37,435 nt of DNA from a virus: positions 1 to 37,435 of IMG/VR virus record IMGVR_UViG_3300029448_000140. One strand, given 5' to 3'. The translations under genes were made by a program, and so were the position numbers. Every line of letters starts with the position of its first letter. The stretch's first letter is position 1. A model generated the notes under the pieces. The model worked only from the letters and a program-made list of their open reading frames with translations, was not told the DNA's origin and ran no database searches. This document shows, piece after piece, positions 25,574 to 33,726 of the stretch.

Positions 25574-27409
25574 TTATAAAGTCGTTATTCTGCCCTGAAT
25601 GTCAGTGGTTGGATATTTTACTTCAAAAATACAAGGATCTTGAGAAGGATAAACTATATTTCCTCTAGTTGCACCCTCAACGTCGTAAGCGTATTGAGAA
25701 TATTCTTTTCCGTTTAACGTTCCTACTTTGTTATTAACTTTTAAATTCTGTACTGATTGAACACCTTTAACTTTGTCAAGCAGAGTATATATAGGAGAAA
25801 AGTTAATAGGTTGGTTAATAGACCAATTTGATATATTAAAATAATCAATGAGTCTATTTGTACACTCCAATAGTACATCTCTACCGATATAGTTAGGGAG
25901 AGGTAAAATTTCAAACTGTACGCCTATGTTAACAACAAAAGCATCCTTAATATTTACTGCATCAGTAATCATAATGTACTGTGAGAGGTATTGCTTTAGG
26001 TTATTCTTAAGTGAGGTGGACGATGTTGTAAGTTTACCGTTTATATCTTGACTTAAGGTATAGAGTGATATAGCTAACGGATTGTTATCTACTATAGTAT
26101 CTACGTTACTTTCAGTATTTGAAAGCTGATCCTGTATAGCATACGCCTTAGCTATAGATCCAAATCTAGCTGGCATGCTGAGGGCTCGTATAGCATAATC
26201 CCTAAGAGATACTGTTCTACCCTGCTCATTAAATGATCTTAATGAGTTCTGCCTTAATTCTTCAGTAGTGTCCCCATCTTTACCTCCTGAGGCAGGTTTA
26301 GGATTATCTATTGTTAAGTCACTAATACTTATAGAGCCGTCAGTAACTAATGTGCTTATGGTATCTACTGAGTTGGATTCCTCATTAGCAGAAACTCCTC
26401 CACCTTTCAAATACCTTATAGTTAAGGTAGTACCTGCTGAAGGAGCTAGTCCGTAAGCTTGAGTAAAAAGAAAGTTGGTTGGGTCATAAGCTATATCAAT
26501 TTTACTAACACCTTGAGCTGTACCCATACCTACGTTTGTAGGGTTAGGTGTTATATCAGAGTCGTCATCTCCGGTAATACCTGATCCGAACTGAAGTGTT
26601 AGTTGCCCGGAAGAATTAAATCGACTTACAAATCTTCTTGGAGTTCTAACCAGGCTCAAACTAGTAGGTACAAGACCTTTATCAGATTCTGTATTAGCAG
26701 ATTCGGCAAAAATTGTATCTTGACCTAGGAAAGGTACTTCGTACCACCTATTCGTACTGTCATCAGTTACGTCTAATATACCTATGATGTCTGTATCGTC
26801 AATTGTTATAGTAGCAAATTTTTCTACTTTATCAAAAGTTTGAGTTGTTGTTATAATCTCAGCTGAAAAAGCTTTGGCCTTCTTAGTTAGAGTGAATTCT
26901 TCTGGATCTCCGGAGCCATCAAAACTAGTTATACTAGCTATTGTAGGATCATAAGAACTAGAAAAATTAAAATCTACTGGGTTTTGCAATACGAATTGAG
27001 TACCGTTGCCGGATGAAGCTTTAAGTACTGTATTAGCTTCTACTATAGCTTGTCCGTCTGTAGGGTATTGGGGTGCACCAGCACCGTTATCTAAAACTGT
27101 TAATGAAATATCTAGCTCAACTTCAGATGCAGAGGTAACCTTGGGTCTATACCCCATCATATATGCTAAATTATATAAGTTACCTGGGTTCTTAGCATGT
27201 TGTAGGAAGGTTTCCTGTAGTTGAGTATCTTGATAAAAAGAAAGTACGTCTCCAACGTAGGATGCCATTTCTATAAACATCATACCTGGAGAGGTGGGAG
27301 AAAAGTCATTATAAGAATCCGGAAAATAATTTTTAGCGTACTCTATTAATTGACCTCTAAAGTCACTAAATTCTCTATTGATATACTTTATGTCTCTTTC
27401 TTGGGCCAT
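25574..27409 (-). CDS. 6: Baseplate wedge protein (T4 gp6-like)
   Basis: This 611-residue protein should form the ring of wedge subunits around the hub and control sheath contraction. The N-terminal region (FSDFRGQLIEYAKNYFPDSY, then SPGMMFIEMASYVGDVLSFY) is the conserved start of gp6/gpJ-type baseplate wedge proteins. The middle has the beta-rich insert, and the C-terminal part carries LRQNSLRSFNEQGRTVSLRD followed by a gpJ-like domain to the end. Gene order gp25-gp6 is as in other T4-like and Mu-like phages. It overlaps the gp25 start by one base. Confidence 0.9.
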   Translation of the reverse strand: MAQERDIKYINREFSDFRGQLIEYAKNYFPDSYNDFSPTSPGMMFIEMASYVGDVLSFYQDTQLQETFLQHAKNPGNLYNLAYMMGYRPKVTSASEVELDISLTVLDNGAGAPQYPTDGQAIVEANTVLKASSGNGTQFVLQNPVDFNFSSSYDPTIASITSFDGSGDPEEFTLTKKAKAFSAEIITTTQTFDKVEKFATITIDDTDIIGILDVTDDSTNRWYEVPFLGQDTIFAESANTESDKGLVPTSLSLVRTPRRFVSRFNSSGQLTLQFGSGITGDDDSDITPNPTNVGMGTAQGVSKIDIAYDPTNFLFTQAYGLAPSAGTTLTIRYLKGGGVSANEESNSVDTISTLVTDGSISISDLTIDNPKPASGGKDGDTTEELRQNSLRSFNEQGRTVSLRDYAIRALSMPARFGSIAKAYAIQDQLSNTESNVDTIVDNNPLAISLYTLSQDINGKLTTSSTSLKNNLKQYLSQYIMITDAVNIKDAFVVNIGVQFEILPLPNYIGRDVLLECTNRLIDYFNISNWSINQPINFSPIYTLLDKVKGVQSVQNLKVNNKVGTLNGKEYSQYAYDVEGATRGNIVYPSQDPCIFEVKYPTTDIQGRITTL

Positions 27410-27819
27410 TACTGTTCTATATTAATTATAATCTCGTCTTGAATATCTGATTCCGTAACTCTGTACCTTAGGAAAGTTACAAACGTGTTAGTATCAGGTT
27501 CGCTGGATATTTGAAGTTCAAGTATCTCTACTCTAGGAAAATATATGTTTATTGTATTAGAAATATCTGCTTTAACTCTTCTTAGAGTGTCTTCTGTAAT
27601 ATTTTCAAATAGGTAGCTTCTAAGGCCTGTACCTAAGAACGGGTTTAAGTATCGCTCACCGTTTCCGGTTAGTAGTAAGTTTATCAAATTAGTTTTAACG
27701 GCATCTTTGGATGTGTACGTAGAGTTAAAAACTCCTCGACCAGAAAATGGCAAAGAAACTCCGATGGCCTTTCTAGGCTGTAAATCTAACGGATCTATAC
27801 GTTTAACATCAAATGCCAT
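27409..27819 (-). CDS. 25: Baseplate wedge protein (T4 gp25-like)
   Basis: This 136-residue protein belongs to the GPW/gp25 family, the wedge component that nucleates sheath assembly. The core DAVKTNLINLLLTGNGERY, then NPFLGTGLRSYLFENIT, is the family signature (LLxTxxGER...P.xG..L...LFE). The C-terminal strand pair (VEILELQISS and TFVTFLRYRVTE) completes the fold. Length is normal. It is followed directly by gp6 with a TAATG-type overlap, so the two wedge proteins are co-translated. Confidence 0.92.
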   Translation of the reverse strand: MAFDVKRIDPLDLQPRKAIGVSLPFSGRGVFNSTYTSKDAVKTNLINLLLTGNGERYLNPFLGTGLRSYLFENITEDTLRRVKADISNTINIYFPRVEILELQISSEPDTNTFVTFLRYRVTESDIQDEIIINIEQ

Positions 27820-28223
27820 TATCCACCTACTCTAAACTTGTCTTTTTCTACGGATTTATTATATACTGCTGCAGCCTTTCCTACAAAATCCAACTTACTA
27901 ATATCTAAACCAGGTTGAGGACCAGCAGGAGCAGAGATAGGCATAGAGTTTGTATTAAAATTTACTGACTCCATACCGGGTTGTATATTACTACCGAGTA
28001 CGTTTTTAAAGTCTTCTCTTGTCATACTCTGTTTAGTCATATTAAGCATTTCCATTATTGGATCGCCAGACTTAATAGATTTCTTCTGCACCGGTTGAGC
28101 TACGGTTTTGGATGTAGGACTTGAAGCATTTGCAACTGCCTCGTTTAAGAGCTCTTTTATCTCCTCTCTTACAGCTTCTTTAACTGCTTCCTTTATTATA
28201 TTTTTTAGTTGATTTGCCTTCAT
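27819..28223 (-). CDS. Small baseplate-region protein with targeting-like N-terminal helix
   Basis: This 134-residue protein begins MKANQLKNIIKEAVKEAVRE, a long amphipathic helix of the type repeated across this window. Then follows a Pro/Ser/Gln-rich disordered linker and a short conserved-looking end (LDFVGKAAAVYNKSVEKDKF). By position it might correspond to a gp26-type accessory wedge or hub protein, but I see no sequence support. A TATTTATA box is 3 nt before the ATG. It overlaps gp25 by one base. Confidence 0.4.
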   Translation of the reverse strand: MKANQLKNIIKEAVKEAVREEIKELLNEAVANASSPTSKTVAQPVQKKSIKSGDPIMEMLNMTKQSMTREDFKNVLGSNIQPGMESVNFNTNSMPISAPAGPQPGLDISKLDFVGKAAAVYNKSVEKDKFRVGG

Positions 28224-28226
28224 ACT

Positions 28227-28234
28227 TATAAATA
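28227..28234 (-). promoter_or_regulatory. TATTTATA box before baseplate genes
   Basis: Coding-strand CATATTTATAAGTATG places the box 3 nt before the start at 28223, in a 19-nt intergenic gap. Confidence 0.45.
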
Positions 28235-28242
28235 TGGTTTAC

Positions 28243-29103
28243 TTAAACTTGTGAATTATCTATTCTGAATTTAACTTGTCGCTTTAAAACGTCGATTGAC
28301 GAACTGAAAGAACTGTCGCTTTTAAACTTAATAACACCTTGAAGAGTTTCAGCTACAGCCTGTCTTTTTGGGGCACGAGTATATTCAGATATAACTTGTA
28401 TAATTCTAATTATATATTCTCTGCCATCGGGACCAGTATAACGTTCATCTTCTACGGAGTCTGCTTCCTCCTTGAGTTTATCTTCGTTCTGTAAGTTAGA
28501 GCCAAGTCTTTTGTTAAAGTCCGCTATACATTGAGCAGCTTCTTCTTCGGTCCCATTTACAATTTTATCTATACATTCAGCTGGAAGGTCTCCGTCTGCT
28601 AAAGCACAGAATTGCAATGCTATATCTACCCGTTTACTAACTCGTTCAGCGGATTTTAATACCTGGTTAAGTGATTCTGTTTGAGCAACTAAGCTTCTGA
28701 TTGTTGAGCCGCTGTTTCTTAGTTGAGTACTGAATTCCTTTATTAGGTTTAAGATATCTGAGAAGGTTGTAGTAAGTCCGGCTGTAAGAGCTAGACCCGG
28801 TATAGGAAGAGCTTTTAGAGTACTTACTACTCCGGAAAGTGCGCTAGATCCAGCCTCCAAAGGACCAGCAAAAGCTTCAAATCTCTTGAGTCTATCTGAG
28901 ATGTTGTTTGATAGTTGTGCTATATTGTCTAGCTGATTTTTAATATTCTTTAGTTCTTCGTCAGAGGGACAACCGTCTTTTAGTTTATCTTGTATAGAAT
29001 CTAGAGATGAACCAACCTTAGTTTGAAACTCTCCTTTTAACTTTCCTATCTGCGTAGCTATAGAGGTACTAAGTCCGGATTCTGGAATGTTAAGAAAAGC
29101 CAT
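28243..29103 (-). CDS. Helical baseplate/tail protein
   Basis: This 286-residue protein is mainly helical. There is a coiled coil at about 50-75 (NIKNQLDNIAQLSNNISDRL) and a small-residue-rich amphipathic stretch (ALPIPGLALTAGLTTTFSDI) that could insert in a membrane or pack in the hub. Four cysteines (in DGCPSD, QFCALADGDLPAEC and AQCIAD) may pair. The C-terminus is beta-rich. It is encoded between the spike and gp25, so it is probably a hub or tape-associated component. I cannot name a T4 homologue. Confidence 0.5.
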   Translation of the reverse strand: MAFLNIPESGLSTSIATQIGKLKGEFQTKVGSSLDSIQDKLKDGCPSDEELKNIKNQLDNIAQLSNNISDRLKRFEAFAGPLEAGSSALSGVVSTLKALPIPGLALTAGLTTTFSDILNLIKEFSTQLRNSGSTIRSLVAQTESLNQVLKSAERVSKRVDIALQFCALADGDLPAECIDKIVNGTEEEAAQCIADFNKRLGSNLQNEDKLKEEADSVEDERYTGPDGREYIIRIIQVISEYTRAPKRQAVAETLQGVIKFKSDSSFSSSIDVLKRQVKFRIDNSQV

Positions 29104-30242
29104 TACTCGGTAAATACTTTTTTAGACTTTAAGGAGTCAAGTTGAGATTTCAAGTTCTGTAGTTTTGGTCTCATTTCTGCAGATGCGGCAACCATTTGCG
29201 GTTCTGCTAGTTCAGGTAACTTAGCCTGACTATGTACTTGTGCCATTGATAATAGAATATCCAATAAATTTCTCAGAAGATCAACACTTTGATCACCTTT
29301 TAGTACTGGCTGTTCTGCTCCAGCCCCCAAATACATGGAAGGACTATCTAACTGCAAGTACTCTGAACTGTCTATATTTACTGTTGTACTGGAGAGCCCG
29401 ATAGATTTTACAGAATTAAGTAGTAAGTGGTCATCTTTTGCATGTAATACTACTCTACCGCTGTCAATAATAACCTGTCTTCCTTGAAATATATTTAAAT
29501 CGTCAGGTTTAGTTTCTCTATATGTATCTCTTTTATCCGAAGATTGGGTTAAAGGTATAGTGTGGTTGGAAGTCATGTAAATAGAGGCATCATCAGTATT
29601 TACATTTTCAACATAGTTTTTAAATATATCAGCTTCAGGGTCCTGACCTACTCTTATTATAGTAAGCGGTTGCCCGTTATTAGAATCATCCGTAAATATA
29701 TTTTTAGGATGTTTATATCCAGATAGTCTTATACTCTGTCCGAGTCTGCCTTCTACATAAAGATCTCCAGGAAAGGGCTGTAGTGTTGCTATATCTTCTC
29801 TTTCAACTACGTCTTTACCTAGTTTTGCTTCAGTTTTTCCATTGATTATATCTGGAAGAGCGTTATGGTGTGCGTTATTCCAGAGATTTAATGGTTTAAT
29901 ATAGTAGTCGCGGGTACTGTAGGAAGTTTCGTTAACTGAGTTAGATGGTTCGTTGACTATTTCAACTACTTCATCTATGAGGGGTATTCTCTTAAGTATG
30001 GACTCCCCGCAATAGGCAAAAGGAAGATTTTGAGGATCTGTTTCATCCTGATTACTTCTAAGAACTTTATAACGAATACCGTTTATAGCATCAAGTTTAC
30101 CAAACTCGTTAAAATCCTGATGAGATTCATCTAAGACTATATCAACTACTCTAGCAAAGACACGTTCCTTTATAGGTTGTGATTGAATATTACCGGAGTT
30201 GAAAAAACTGCTAGCATTAGCAAGATTAGGATTATATGCCAT
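29103..30242 (-). CDS. 5: Baseplate hub/spike protein (gp5-like)
   Basis: This 379-residue protein is probably the central spike or hub that punctures the envelope. The N-terminal OB-fold-like region (IKERVFARVVDIVLDE, then NGIRYKVL) is followed by FPGDLYVEGRLGQSIRLSG and QPLTIIRVGQ, a signature I know from gp5-like hub proteins of marine T4-like phages. Residues ~245-320 (RQVIIDSGRVVLHAKDDHLL and on) look like the triple-stranded beta-helix spike. No lysozyme domain is present, unlike T4 gp5. The C-terminus is a helical region. It overlaps the upstream gene by 11 bp. Confidence 0.75.
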   Translation of the reverse strand: MAYNPNLANASSFFNSGNIQSQPIKERVFARVVDIVLDESHQDFNEFGKLDAINGIRYKVLRSNQDETDPQNLPFAYCGESILKRIPLIDEVVEIVNEPSNSVNETSYSTRDYYIKPLNLWNNAHHNALPDIINGKTEAKLGKDVVEREDIATLQPFPGDLYVEGRLGQSIRLSGYKHPKNIFTDDSNNGQPLTIIRVGQDPEADIFKNYVENVNTDDASIYMTSNHTIPLTQSSDKRDTYRETKPDDLNIFQGRQVIIDSGRVVLHAKDDHLLLNSVKSIGLSSTTVNIDSSEYLQLDSPSMYLGAGAEQPVLKGDQSVDLLRNLLDILLSMAQVHSQAKLPELAEPQMVAASAEMRPKLQNLKSQLDSLKSKKVFTE

Positions 30243-30624
30243 CTCCTTCCTCTTGTTCTTCTTGATTCAACTCTTCTTCTACTGCTTCTATTTTTTCCTC
30301 AATAGTATCTTCTGCCTCAATTAGTCCCTGCAAGTCTATTGAATCAAACCAATCACCGTCACCAGAGCTCTTCTGAATAGAAGTTTCAAGCCTCTGTACG
30401 ATGGTAGCTATCTTAACTAACTGTTCGTCGTTTTTAACTCCAATTTCAAGATACTCTTTAATCATAGGTACAACAAGAGTTGCATCACCTACGTCTTCGA
30501 TTAGAGGCTTTAATTCTGAGATGAGTGTGGATATCTGTTTATCTTTCTTACGAGAATTATCGTAAATTTCAGAAAAAAGATCGGATAACGATTTACCTTT
30601 AAATATTTCAGTCTCGAATCCCAT
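30232..30624 (-). CDS. Acidic coiled-coil protein at start of baseplate module
   Basis: This 130-residue protein is almost entirely helical. The C-terminal 35 residues are Glu-rich coiled coil (EEKIEAVEEELNQEEQEEGD). The middle has LISELKPLIEDVGDATLVVP. There is no recognisable family. It is the first gene of the tail block after the sigma factor, with a TATTTATA box 10 nt before the ATG, and its 3' end overlaps the spike gene. It may be a chaperone or assembly factor for the hub; that is only inferred from position. Confidence 0.45.
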   Translation of the reverse strand: MGFETEIFKGKSLSDLFSEIYDNSRKKDKQISTLISELKPLIEDVGDATLVVPMIKEYLEIGVKNDEQLVKIATIVQRLETSIQKSSGDGDWFDSIDLQGLIEAEDTIEEKIEAVEEELNQEEQEEGDGI

Positions 30625-30634
30625 GGTTTTTACT

Positions 30635-30642
30635 TATAAATA
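30635..30642 (-). promoter_or_regulatory. TATTTATA box at head of tail module
   Basis: Coding-strand TATATTTATAAGTAAAAACC precedes the ATG at 30624 by 10 nt, in the gap between the sigma factor gene and the first tail gene. This is one of the better promoter candidates. Confidence 0.45.
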
Positions 30643-30659
30643 TAAGAGGGATATATATT

Positions 30660-31355
30660 TTACCGGTATAGGAATCCTTCAGCGTACCTCTCATTGTACA
30701 AATGGTAGAATCTTTCCTTGAGAATTTTTATTACTCTGGTGAGATGGGGAGTTTTACAGTCGGTTATTTCTCTTATATAGATGTACAGAGCTTTCTTTTT
30801 AAAGATTTCTAAATCTCTACGGGTGGAGAAGATGGTTAGAATGGCATCTGCGATCTGCTTATCAGAGTCTTTAAAGAAGAGGTCATCAAGTTCGTCGTAC
30901 ATTTGTTCTATATAAACATCAAAAAACTCTGTTAAGGAAAGGGCATTAATATGGATAATCTCATCTGGAGCTTGAACGTCTTGTTCATACTCGTCGAAGG
31001 TGCCTTTCTTTTTTAACTTCTTATAGTTCTTATTATTGTAATTAATAAGCCATCTTTTAATAATGGTCCCAAAGTAGGAATAAGATTTAGCTCCTTTAGA
31101 GGGATCGAATTTGTCTATCTTCTCCTCTATCACTAAAGCTATGATCTTATGCTTTAAATCCTCTACATCGTCTACATCGGTATAGTAGAACTTAAAGGTA
31201 TGTATAATATTTTCTGAGAGTTTATAGAAAGGGTAATGTAGGTGACGTTCAAAAATCTTAGCTTTTTCATTCACATCATCAGTAGAGTTATAAGCTATAA
31301 TATAGTCGTCTACTTCTCTCGGCCAGTACTGGTTATTTTTCTTTTTTCTCGGCAT
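30660..31355 (-). CDS. 55: Late-transcription sigma factor (T4 gp55-like)
   Basis: This would direct host RNA polymerase to phage late promoters. I choose the ATG at 31355 (MPRKKKNNQYWP, 231 residues) because GAGGTGG lies just before it on the coding strand; an in-frame ATG at 31412 would add 19 residues and lengthen the overlap with the previous gene. The core IDKFDPSKGAKSYSYFGTII, then KRWLINYNNKNYKKLKKK, matches sigma region 2 as kept in gp55 (aromatic/basic -10-binding helix). No region 4 is seen, as expected. The TATTTATA boxes could be its target. Confidence 0.8.
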   Translation of the reverse strand: MPRKKKNNQYWPREVDDYIIAYNSTDDVNEKAKIFERHLHYPFYKLSENIIHTFKFYYTDVDDVEDLKHKIIALVIEEKIDKFDPSKGAKSYSYFGTIIKRWLINYNNKNYKKLKKKGTFDEYEQDVQAPDEIIHINALSLTEFFDVYIEQMYDELDDLFFKDSDKQIADAILTIFSTRRDLEIFKKKALYIYIREITDCKTPHLTRVIKILKERFYHLYNERYAEGFLYR

Positions 31356-31635
31356 TTTCCACCTCGAAGGTGTACCTATCAAGTTCTTCCTGTATATTTT
31401 TAAGACCTTCAAAGAAGAATCCTACTTCATCATCCGATTGAAAGGTTCCTTTGGAGTCTAACTCGTCTATACTTTTTCTACTGTCAAGGATAGTTTTGTT
31501 TAGTTTAATTAAGTAAGTCGTCTGTAGCTCAAATGCATCTATATAGGCTTCTAATTTACGAAGAAGATTTACAATAACAAACATAAAAATAAAACAAAGT
31601 ACAGAAACTAAGGTAAGAAGTATTTCTAGAAGCAT
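31333..31635 (-). CDS. Small membrane protein with cytoplasmic coiled coil
   Basis: This 100-residue protein has one N-terminal transmembrane segment (LLEILLTLVSVLCFIFMFVI, residues 2-21). A helical region follows, then SDDEVGFFFEGLKNIQEELD near 68-87, a segment I associate with small genes next to gp55 in T4-like marine phages. The Lys/Glu-rich end overlaps the chosen sigma factor start by 23 bp. It could anchor a complex to the membrane; function unknown. Confidence 0.5.
   Translation of the reverse strand: MLLEILLTLVSVLCFIFMFVIVNLLRKLEAYIDAFELQTTYLIKLNKTILDSRKSIDELDSKGTFQSDDEVGFFFEGLKNIQEELDRYTFEVENAEKKEK
31359..31365 (-). promoter_or_regulatory. Shine-Dalgarno for the gp55-like gene
   Basis: Coding-strand GAGGTGG ends 3 nt before the ATG at 31355. 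Clear Shine-Dalgarno sequences are rare in this window, and this one decides the start. Confidence 0.5.
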
Positions 31636-31637
31636 AA

Positions 31638-32369
31638 TTAGATATTTTTAATTAGATTAGAAAGGTTTTTTGAACCTTTAACCTTCTTAGGACCTTTACG
31701 AGTTTTTTTAACTACTTCTTCTTGAGTATGGTCCTTAGACTGGTACCAAGTATCATATTCTACTTTAGAGGCTAGATAATCGGCCTGATGTAGAATATTT
31801 ACTATGTTGGTTCTAAATTTAGAATCTGGATTGAATCCTATGAAGTAGGCTTTATTAGCATCATCGTAAATACCGTCGTGAAGCCTTATAGCCATATACT
31901 CATTATGTGATAAACTAATACCAAATTTTTGAAGTATGTACAGGGACCTATCTTGAATTAACATAAACGGCAATTCCTTATTAGGAGTATACTGTTCGTT
32001 TAAGTTTTTCTGTCTCCATTGGTCATTTTGTCGTAGGTACCCTTCCTTCTCTCCATCCCCTACCTTCCCTAAATCATGGAATAGAGCGGAAAATACTAAC
32101 TCTTCATCAGTAAAGTTTATATCGGCACCCATTTCTTCCCATAAAGCTTTAGTTTTTAGTGCACAATATACTACTCTATTAACGTGGTCGATATACCCGC
32201 CGGGAAAAGCATTATGAAAATGGGACTTTCCGGAAGCAGGGGCAAGTATCATCTTATCCGATAATTCTTCCAACATTGCTTCTACCTGCTCTTTTCTTTC
32301 TTCACTAATGAACTTTTCTACTATGGCTAAATGTTTATCCCAATTCTTAGATATTTGTTCTGCTTCCAT
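31638..32369 (-). CDS. HD-domain metal-dependent phosphohydrolase
   Basis: This 243-residue protein has the full HD signature: GGYIDHVNR with H62, SALFHDLGKV with H98 and D99, AIRLHDGI with H164, and LHQADYLASKV with D197. The family removes phosphates from nucleotides or cyclic nucleotides. In T4-like phages an HD hydrolase next to gp55 is common as far as I recall. Possible substrates are dNTPs or signalling nucleotides such as (p)ppGpp; a role against nucleotide-based host defence is speculative. The C-terminus is Lys-rich. It overlaps the small upstream gene by one base. Confidence 0.8.
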   Translation of the reverse strand: MEAEQISKNWDKHLAIVEKFISEERKEQVEAMLEELSDKMILAPASGKSHFHNAFPGGYIDHVNRVVYCALKTKALWEEMGADINFTDEELVFSALFHDLGKVGDGEKEGYLRQNDQWRQKNLNEQYTPNKELPFMLIQDRSLYILQKFGISLSHNEYMAIRLHDGIYDDANKAYFIGFNPDSKFRTNIVNILHQADYLASKVEYDTWYQSKDHTQEEVVKKTRKGPKKVKGSKNLSNLIKNI

Positions 32370-32542
32370 TAGTCTTGAACTTCTCGATTAAGTAGGGTTT
32401 GTATATTAGAAGTAATTTCAAGAATCTTTCCTATAAGGTCAAAACCTTCTTGAGATTCATTACGGCTAATATGGTAACCTACTTTTTTAATTTGAGCTTC
32501 AATACGCTCTATATTCTTTTCTATAACTTCTTTATTTCTCAT
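32369..32542 (-). CDS. Small 57-residue helical protein
   Basis: A short frame runs from ATG at 32542 (MRNKEVIEKNIERIEAQIKK) to a TAA that overlaps the HD-protein ATG (TAATG). The tight overlap and the Glu/Lys/Ile helical composition support a real gene. The coding strand has TATTTTATATATG just before the start, a looser version of the TATTTATA box. No function can be assigned. Confidence 0.55.
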   Translation of the reverse strand: MRNKEVIEKNIERIEAQIKKVGYHISRNESQEGFDLIGKILEITSNIQTLLNREVQD

Positions 32543-32666
32543 ATATAAAATATATTATTTAATAGATATGTTATATAGATAATATTATATATTAAATATA
32601 CCTAATAACTCTTTAAGAAAAATAAGAAATAAAATTACTAATAGCAACTTTAAAGCTAAAAAAAAG
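32543..32666. other. AT-only intergenic spacer
   Basis: This 124-nt spacer, almost pure A+T, separates two leftward genes. I see no hairpin with a following U-run and no convincing promoter. AT-rich TATATA runs at 32543-32600 could be a regulatory or melting region. Confidence 0.3.
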
Positions 32667-33104
32667 TTAAATTAGTTCTAATTCTGGGTAGTAAAGTTTT
32701 CTTACTATCCCAAGTAGCTTTTTAATAACAGTGCATTTTTCGTATTCTTCGGTAAATATAAAATGTTCTAAGTACTCCTCAAGAGAATTTTCTACTGTAC
32801 CGTACCCCAAATCTCCTATAGTATCAAAGAAAGGTTCTAACTTAGTATAAGAAACTTTATTAAGATAACCAAACATTTTATTAAAATACCTAGATTTTAC
32901 CAAATGACGAACTTTCTGGTATTCGTCGTATTTCCTACTGGTAAACATTTCGTCTAGCCTCCAGTAACTTTCTATACCTCTTACGGCTGTATTAAGTAAC
33001 ACAGCGTCTTCATTCATCAGGTTCTCTAAACCAGCTTCCTTGTAGATAACCTCATCGCCTTGGTTAAAAACTTCAAATATGAGATCTATATTTAAGCTAT
33101 TCAT
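32667..33104 (-). CDS. Hypothetical protein at head of the leftward block
   Basis: This 145-residue soluble, acidic helical protein is not recognised. I choose ATG 33104 (MNSLNIDLIFEVF) because a TATTTATA box is 3 nt before it; the longer in-frame start at 33188 adds 28 residues of low-complexity AT-rich coding and would use up the divergent intergenic region. The segment SYWRLDEMFTSRKYDEYQKV followed by RHLVKSRYF has many aromatic and basic residues. It is the first gene of the leftward transcription block, divergent from the gene at 33202. Confidence 0.5.
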   Translation of the reverse strand: MNSLNIDLIFEVFNQGDEVIYKEAGLENLMNEDAVLLNTAVRGIESYWRLDEMFTSRKYDEYQKVRHLVKSRYFNKMFGYLNKVSYTKLEPFFDTIGDLGYGTVENSLEEYLEHFIFTEEYEKCTVIKKLLGIVRKLYYPELELI

Positions 33105-33201
33105 GCATATAAATATAGTTAAAAAGAATCCTAAGTTAAAGTTGGAAGATAACTTTTTTTTTAATATTTTTATAGTATATGAATTCAATAAACAAAAGGT
33201 T
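33105..33201. promoter_or_regulatory. Divergent intergenic control region
   Basis: This 97-nt spacer separates the leftward late block from the rightward accessory block. Leftward, it holds TATTTATA at 33108-33115. Rightward, TTGGAA (33142-33147) and TATTTT (33165-33170) are 17 bp apart, a weak sigma70-like pair. AAAGTT and AACTTT around GGAAGAT (33138-33156) form a short hairpin followed by a T-run, which could act as an attenuator. All of these are candidates only. Confidence 0.35.
33108..33115 (-). promoter_or_regulatory. TATTTATA box at head of the leftward block
   Basis: Coding-strand CTATATTTATATGCATG puts the box 3 nt before the chosen ATG at 33104. It supports that start. Confidence 0.45.
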
Positions 33202-33726
33202 ATGACAACAAAAAGATTAGATATAATTTCTGAAGAAGAGGCGAGTAAACGAGGACTCTATACACTAGAAGAGGATCCATTAGCACTTGATGTATCTCAC
33301 GCTAGGTACTTTTCTCTATCTCCTCACCCAGATACGAAACTACAATCTAAAGGCTGGGAGAAAGTCACTTACTACGTTGACAGATCTTATAATAAACATG
33401 TATTCGAACCAGGAAGGGGCTCCGAATGGGTTTACGTGCTATCAAATACTTCAATGCCGGGGATGGTAAAGATAGGGTATACGAAAAACGCTCCAGAACT
33501 ACGCAGTGAACAGCTTTATAAAGGTACAGGAGTTCCTACACCATTTAGTTTAGAGTTTGCCAAGCAGGCAATTAACGGTGAAATGTTAGAGAGGTTGGTA
33601 CACAAGCATTTAAAAAGTGATAGAGTTAATAACGAAAGAGAGTTTTTCTATACTAAACTTGATCAGGTAATAGAAACTATAACCAAACTACACGACGATT
33701 TAGAAAATAAGGATTGGACTTTATGA
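33202..33726 (+). CDS. T5orf172/MUG113-type GIY-YIG-like protein
   Basis: This 174-residue protein starts at ATG 33202 (MTTKRLDIISEEE), with AAAAGG just before it. The C-terminal half is a T5orf172 domain: EWVYVLSNTSMPGMVKIGYT at 75-94 gives the Y-V-L and K-I-G-Y-T strands of a degenerate GIY-YIG fold. It is followed by R101, LERLVHKHLK with H134, and NNEREFFYT with E147. These are the residues usually present in active members. Phage members may cut DNA or be accessory effectors. It overlaps the next gene by ATGA. Confidence 0.8.
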   Translation: MTTKRLDIISEEEASKRGLYTLEEDPLALDVSHARYFSLSPHPDTKLQSKGWEKVTYYVDRSYNKHVFEPGRGSEWVYVLSNTSMPGMVKIGYTKNAPELRSEQLYKGTGVPTPFSLEFAKQAINGEMLERLVHKHLKSDRVNNEREFFYTKLDQVIETITKLHDDLENKDWTL

